Below, piece after piece: positions 58,492 to 64,000 of a stretch of 64,000 nucleotides of DNA. The notes below the pieces were generated by a model. The model was not told where the DNA came from and did not search any database. It saw only the letters and a program-made list of their open reading frames with translations. The stretch lies in NCBI GenBank assembly GCA_026874595.1, contig CM049306.1, forward strand, positions 78,704,142 through 78,768,141, written 5' to 3'. Source of the stretch: Sipunculus nudus (taxonomy: Eukaryota > Annelida > Sipuncula > Golfingiida > Sipunculidae). How positions within the stretch are numbered: position 1 is the first letter of the stretch; each line of letters starts with the position of its first letter. The translations under genes were made by a program, and so were the position numbers.

Positions 58492-58771
58492 TTTTAGCTG
58501 GACCATTACATTGCGTATGCGTGATTCTCCCGCGTAACTGTATTTATTATATGTGCGGCATTTCTTGTCATTCTATTAGTTCTCAAAAGATAATGACGGG
58601 TTGTCACTGATGCATGAGAAGCCAGGAGCTGAAATTTACAGATTATCAAAATCCCCTCCCCCCCGCCCCATGCAGTGTCTGGTCATGTTGTATAGATTAC
58701 ATGCATGTATACTATAATATATAACATGTAATTATTATATATTTAAAACATATATTTTATTTTACACAAAC

Positions 58772-58807
<36 letters not shown>

Positions 58808-59423
58808 TCTGTGGCTGACATGCTATGACCCCCGTGGAAAAATCCCTGGATCCGCGCCTGTTCTCCATCCCTCCTTCTCTTTCTCTCTCTCATTCTCTCT
58901 CTCTTACACACACACACATACACAAACGAACGCATGTTTCACTCCCGATCGTGGTATGTTAAACATGACTCCCCAAACTCTCCAAAAATAGAGAGTGAAT
59001 TTAACGTCTGACCCATAGATGTAATTATATTTAACACAGACGGTCCCCTTACCTCCTGCCCTGAAAGGACCCGAAATAAGCATCACAGAGCCTGGATAAA
59101 AAATAAGTATAAAAAATCAGCTGTGACACCGAAACTTACAAGACATGAGTAGTTGATTTCAGGTACCTCGACCCACTTGTATGCACTTACAACCAGGTTC
59201 AATTCTTCCAGTGACCTCGCTTTAATTTGTTAGGCTTAAAAGACCATTTCTTCGCGGATACCGGATAAGCCCACTAAAATCGACAATATGGAACATGATT
59301 TAGGCCTATCTTATTTGCCCAAAGATCTAGAATGAATTTGGGATCATCACACCATCAATCATTTACATCAGTATATCAGTATAAATCAGTATAAATGTTA
59401 TAAATATATTGTATATATATTAC

Positions 59424-59481
<58 letters not shown>

Positions 59482-60639
59482 TAGAGGGCTTTGCTGACAT
59501 TTTATTTCCATGAGATTATTATATGAGACGGGTGTAAATGATGAATGCCGTTTGACAGCCTGGTTGTACAATTAACGGCCATACACACATACACACATTT
59601 TTTTTTGTAGTGAGCAAATATGAAGAAAAGAAAATAATTGAAAGAGTTCATTTAATAAAATAATATAATACTGTCCTGTCTAATATATTGAATAATTCGA
59701 AACAACCTACAAAGCTTATAAGAACAGAACAATTGCATGCATATAATCTTAACATTGTCATGGAGGGTAATATGCAAAACAACAAGATGGTCGTGTTAAA
59801 TATAATTATATTCATTTTTTTGTATACATTGAAGATATTGGAAACTGAATGAGATAACCAAATACCAATACTTAAATCCGCTGTCAGTTAAGGAGAAATT
59901 AGACCTGGGACTAAACATATATTCATGCGTCACTGACTCCCTCAGATGAATTAAATGCTTAATTCGTTATTCTGTATGTTTAAATAATGTTAACAAGTAA
60001 GTTATGTATTTATCAGAGCAGCTAGAACTGTTATATTACTTTGTGCACTGCAAATTTCTTTTACATCCGGATTCAATGTGATCATTAATTAAGTCGAGCA
60101 TGTCAAATGCGACCAGCCAAGGGAATGGTCTGACGTAGTCGTTGTATATCTGTTGATGTTTTATATTTTTAATACACATATTGATACACCGTATACATGA
60201 ACTTTACGTGTTTGATTCCTGTCCTTGCGTAAAAAGCAAACAAAAATCCTTGACATGGATAGGGTAGAAAAAGTTATCATATTTGAGCCCACTAAGGCCG
60301 TTGACGGTTGCTGTATTATAAACAGGGTCACTCATATATTATCTAAACCGTATAGGTATATAACGAATCCGTTGATGGTACAAACAATGTCGGTCTTAAC
60401 AGCTATATTTTTGTAATACAGACGTCAGATTGTCATTATGTTGCAGCTCAACATAATTAATTTAAATATTTAAAATATAAAAGATATATTTTGATTTCTT
60501 GTTGGTCCGATACATGAATCTAAACAGTATGTATATAATAATTACAGTTCAGTATTTATTCAGAATGACAAGATAAATGTGGCTAAACTTCTGTGCGTGT
60601 GTGTGTGTACAAAGTCAGGAGGACTATAAAATCTGCCAT
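58492..60639. other. Unassigned stretch with simple repeats
   Basis: (TA)n at about 58,771-58,805 and 59,420-59,476. A hAT-like end CCTGGATCCGCGCCTG lies at 58,845-58,860. CT and CA tracts lie near 58,877-58,922. No gene is recognised. Confidence 0.5.
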
Positions 60640-63600
60640 ATACAACTACAATATGGTTCGACGTCAGATGGATCCTTAATTCTGGTATAAGCAGACACAA
60701 TGTTGTCACACGTTACATAGACTCTAAATTCTGGTATAATCAGCAACAATATGGTCCAACGTCAGAATAACCATAAATTATGGTATTTAAAACATCAAAG
60801 TTGTCAAACATCAAATGGAACCTTAATTCTGGTAATTATAACATCAGTATGGTCCAACGTCAGATGGACCCTTAATTCTGTATGTACAGCCGCAAATGGT
60901 CTAACGTTAGACGAATATTTAATTTTACTATATCATTCTGGTATATACATAAACATTGTCAAAGGAACGCTTAATTCTGGTATATACAACAAGAAACTGT
61001 TCCAAGTTGAGGTGGACGCTAAAGTCTGTCATATACAGCAGCAATTTGGCCTATGGTCAGATGGAATCTAAATCCTGGTATATACAACAAAAATATGGCC
61101 CAACGTTAAATTAACAAAAAAATGTCCTGACACATACAATATTGACCAACGTTGCAACGTCCAAATAGAGAATCTATATATGGCTCAAGATCAGACTTTA
61201 AATGCCGGTATGTAAAACAGCTGTAAGGTGAAATATCCGAAGGACTCATTTCACTCAAATATACATCCTAAACATCCTAATCTTGGTATATACAATATCT
61301 ATCTGATCTAATGTCAAATATCTCTATATCATGGTAAATTCTACATAAACAGGTTCTAAATCTTTTACCTAAATTATCAGTATGGCCCAAATTTCAAACG
61401 GAATCATTCTCTATGCAATACGAATAGTTGGAATTTAAAACTGATACAGACATCAATGACAATATCCAGATTCAACCTCTGTATCCTGCTACATACAATT
61501 AGTCATTCAACAGCATTAGATGGGCACCTGGTCATAATATAAACAAAATAAACATTGTCGAAAGTCATAGGTATTCAATGTAATTATATACAAGCAGTAT
61601 ATGGGAAAATTCAAACAAGTTCAAACCCTCTATCTTAATGGTCAATATGGCCAAACGGCAGGTGGACAGTAAATTTTTGCATATTCAGCTTCAATTTGGT
61701 CAAGTGTCAGATTTATCTAAAGTTCTTTGTATGTAAAAGATCAGATTGGCCCAACGTGAACTCTTAAATATAGTATACACACGACCTATAAGATCAAATG
61801 TCAGATTTACTCTGAATCCTGGTTTATACAACAAAAATATGGTCCTACGGCATAAGGTACTAAATCCTGGTATAAACAACATACAAATTGTGTAATGTCC
61901 TATGGCCCTGATTCCTTTTATATACAACTTCCTTACGGTCAAACATCAGAGGGACTTTTAAATCCTGGTATATACAACAACAATATGGTCCTACGGCATA
62001 AGGTACTAAATACTGGTATAAAAAACATAAAAATTGTGCAATGCCCCACGGCACTGATTCCCTATATATACAACTTCTTTACGGTCAAACATCAAGGAAA
62101 CTTTTATATCCTGATATATACAACAACAATATGGTCCTACGGCATAAGGTACTAAATCCTGGTATACACAACATACAAATTATGTAATATCCCATGGCTC
62201 TGATTCCTTTTATATACAACTTCATTACGGTTAAACATCAGGGGGACTTCTAAATCCTGGTATATACAACCACAATATGGTCCTACGGCATAAGATATTA
62301 AATCCTGGTATAAACAACATACAAATTGGGCAATGTCCCGTGGCTCAGATTCTTTTTTTATACAATTTCCTTACGGTTAAACATCAGGGGGACTTCTAAA
62401 TCCTGGTATATACAACCACAATATGGTCCTACGGCATAAGATATTAAATCCTGGTATAAACAACATACAAATTGGGCAATGTCCCGTGGCTCAGATTCTT
62501 TTTTTATACAATTTCCTTACGGTTAAACATCAGGGGGACTTCTAAATCCTGGTATATACAACCACAATATGGTCCTACGGCATAAGATATTAAATCCTGG
62601 TATAAACAACATACAAATTGGGCAATGTCCCGTGGATCAGATTCTTTTTTTATACAATTTCCTTACGGTTAAACATCAGGGGGACTTCTAAATCCTGGTA
62701 TATACAACCACAATATGGTCCTACGGCATAAGATATTAAATCCTGGTATAAACAACATACAAATTGGGCAATGTCCCGTGGATCAGATTCTTTTTTTATA
62801 CAATTTCCTTACGGTTAAACATCAGGGGGACTTCTAAATCCTGGTATATACAACCACAATATGGTCCTACGGCATAAGATATTAAATCCTGGTATAAACA
62901 ACATACAAATTGGGCAATTTCCCGTGGCTCAGATTCTTTTTTTATACAATTTCCTTACGGTTAAACATCAGGGGGACTTCTAAATCCTGGTATATACAAC
63001 CACAATATGGTCCTACGGCATAAGATATTAAATCCTGGTATAAACAACATACAAATTGGGCAATGTCCCGTGGATCAGATTCTTTTTTTATACAATTTCC
63101 TTACGGTTAAACATCAGGGGGACTTCTAAATCCTGGTATATACAACCACAATATGGTCCTACGGCATAAGATATTAAATCCTGGTATAAACAACATACAA
63201 ATTGGGCAATGTCCCGTGGATCAGATTCTTTTTTTATACAATTTCCTTACGGTTAAACATCAGGGGGACTTCTAAATCCTGGTATATACAACCACAATAT
63301 GGTCCTACGGCATAAGATATTAAATCCTGGTATAAACAACATACAAATTGGGCAATGTCCCGTGGATCAGATTCTTTTTTTATACAATTTCCTTACGGTT
63401 AAACATCAGGGGGACTTCTAAATCCTGGTATATACAACCACAATATGGTCCTACGGCATAAGATATTAAATCCTGGTATAAACAACATACAAATTGGGCA
63501 ATGTCCCGTGGATCAGATTCTTTTTTTATACAATTTCCTTACGGTTAAACATCAGGGGAGCCTTTAAATCCAGGTATATAAGAAACCAAGATGGTTCTAC

Positions 63601-64000
63601 GCCAGAGGGGTTCTTAAATCTGGCATTTACAAAATTTATGGTCCAACATCATATGGATTCTTATTAATGCATATACAATATGAATACGGGCAAACATTAA
63701 ATAGGCTCTAACTCTTGTACATTAAGCATCAATATGGCCTAAATACAAACGGAATCACTTTCAATGTAACATGCGTTTGGCCAAAGTTATAGACGGACTT
63801 TAAACCTGAAACAGACATCAACGAAATGACTTTAGACTCAGTATCTTGTTATATACAAATAAGCATTATTCAACATTAGAAGGACTTCCGGTCAAGGTAT
63901 AAACATTGTCATATGTATAGGTTCTCTATGTAATAAATATAAAAGCAACAAATGATCAAACTGCAAACCAGTTTTACAGCCTGTATTTAAATCCTAAATA
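60640..64000. repeat. Satellite of ~49-bp monomers, runs off window
   Basis: Monomers follow the layout (A)AATYCTGGTATATACAAC, then a short A-rich stretch, then ATGGTCC(A/T)ACG. They are diverged at 60,640-61,810 and again after 63,565, and homogenised in between. The array continues to the last base, so its true length is unknown. Frames over it are repeat artefacts. Confidence 0.85.
61813..63564. repeat. 146-bp higher-order repeat, 12 copies
   Basis: Unit starts (TAAATCCTGGTATA...) fall at 61,813, 61,959, 62,105, 62,251 and then every 146 bp to 63,419; the next boundary is 63,565. The first three are diverged and the last nine nearly identical. Each unit holds three ~47-51-bp monomers (48 + 51 + 47). 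One site, GTGG(C/A)TCAG, varies c,c,a,a,c,a,a,a,a across the nine units. Confidence 0.95.

Noticed and set aside
61813..63564. Regular array resembling a CRISPR
   Set aside because: Whole 146-bp units are repeated with no unique spacers, and the genome is eukaryotic; it is a satellite.

Overview
This window looks like an intergenic, repeat-dominated stretch of an animal genome, most likely a lophotrochozoan and probably a bivalve mollusc. That placement is inferred from the transposon families, the AT-rich background, the long TA and CT microsatellites and the many long poly-C/poly-G runs; no species marker is visible. There are no prokaryotic operons, no CRISPR array and no intact protein-coding gene. 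Almost every long open frame is a microsatellite or repeat artefact, or a piece of a decayed transposon.

Layout. 1-8 kb: AT-rich DNA with direct duplications, simple repeats and two dispersed repeat families, one headed by GTCCGTC and one built on the palindrome GGTGGCGCCACC. 8.6-10 kb: a decayed retroelement with a reverse transcriptase fragment running into a GIY-YIG start, cut off by a GC-rich dispersed repeat. 11.8-15.4 kb: an inverted repeat bracketing a broken MULE-type transposase C-terminus. 17.6-19.9 kb: a complete 2.3 kb element with an 8-bp target duplication, long inverted repeats and an internal satellite. 23.5-25.7 kb: a non-LTR retrotransposon remnant (plus strand). 27.0-29.0 kb: a TIR element built on TTACTGTAAATTTACAGTAA palindromes.

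29.2-38.5 kb: an L1/Tx1-like LINE on the minus strand, split in ORF2 by a 5,529-bp hAT-type element with a perfect 8-bp duplication (GTAAACGG). That element itself carries a nested repeat element. Removing the hAT element restores the ORF2 frame exactly. ORF1 of this LINE joins an RRM-like region, a zinc knuckle and what reads as a complete NADAR (YbiA-like) domain, which is the most interesting object here.

38.7-45 kb: a CCGTACGG-rich island, hAT-like ends, tRNA-like SINE heads and a LINE scrap. 46.5-47.4 kb: two exons of a broken sulfotransferase gene with a frame-consistent intron, the only host-type gene recognised. 48.3-49.9 kb: a ~170-bp satellite interrupted by a member of the GTCCGTC family. 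51.3 kb: a short RecQ-like helicase fragment. 56.5-58.5 kb: a 1.07-kb tandem duplication in which each copy carries a CTCF-consensus match. 60.6-64.0 kb: a satellite of ~49-bp monomers whose core is a homogenised 146-bp higher-order repeat, running off the window end.

The genes do not form a pathway. The window records layered transposition, satellite amplification and decay.
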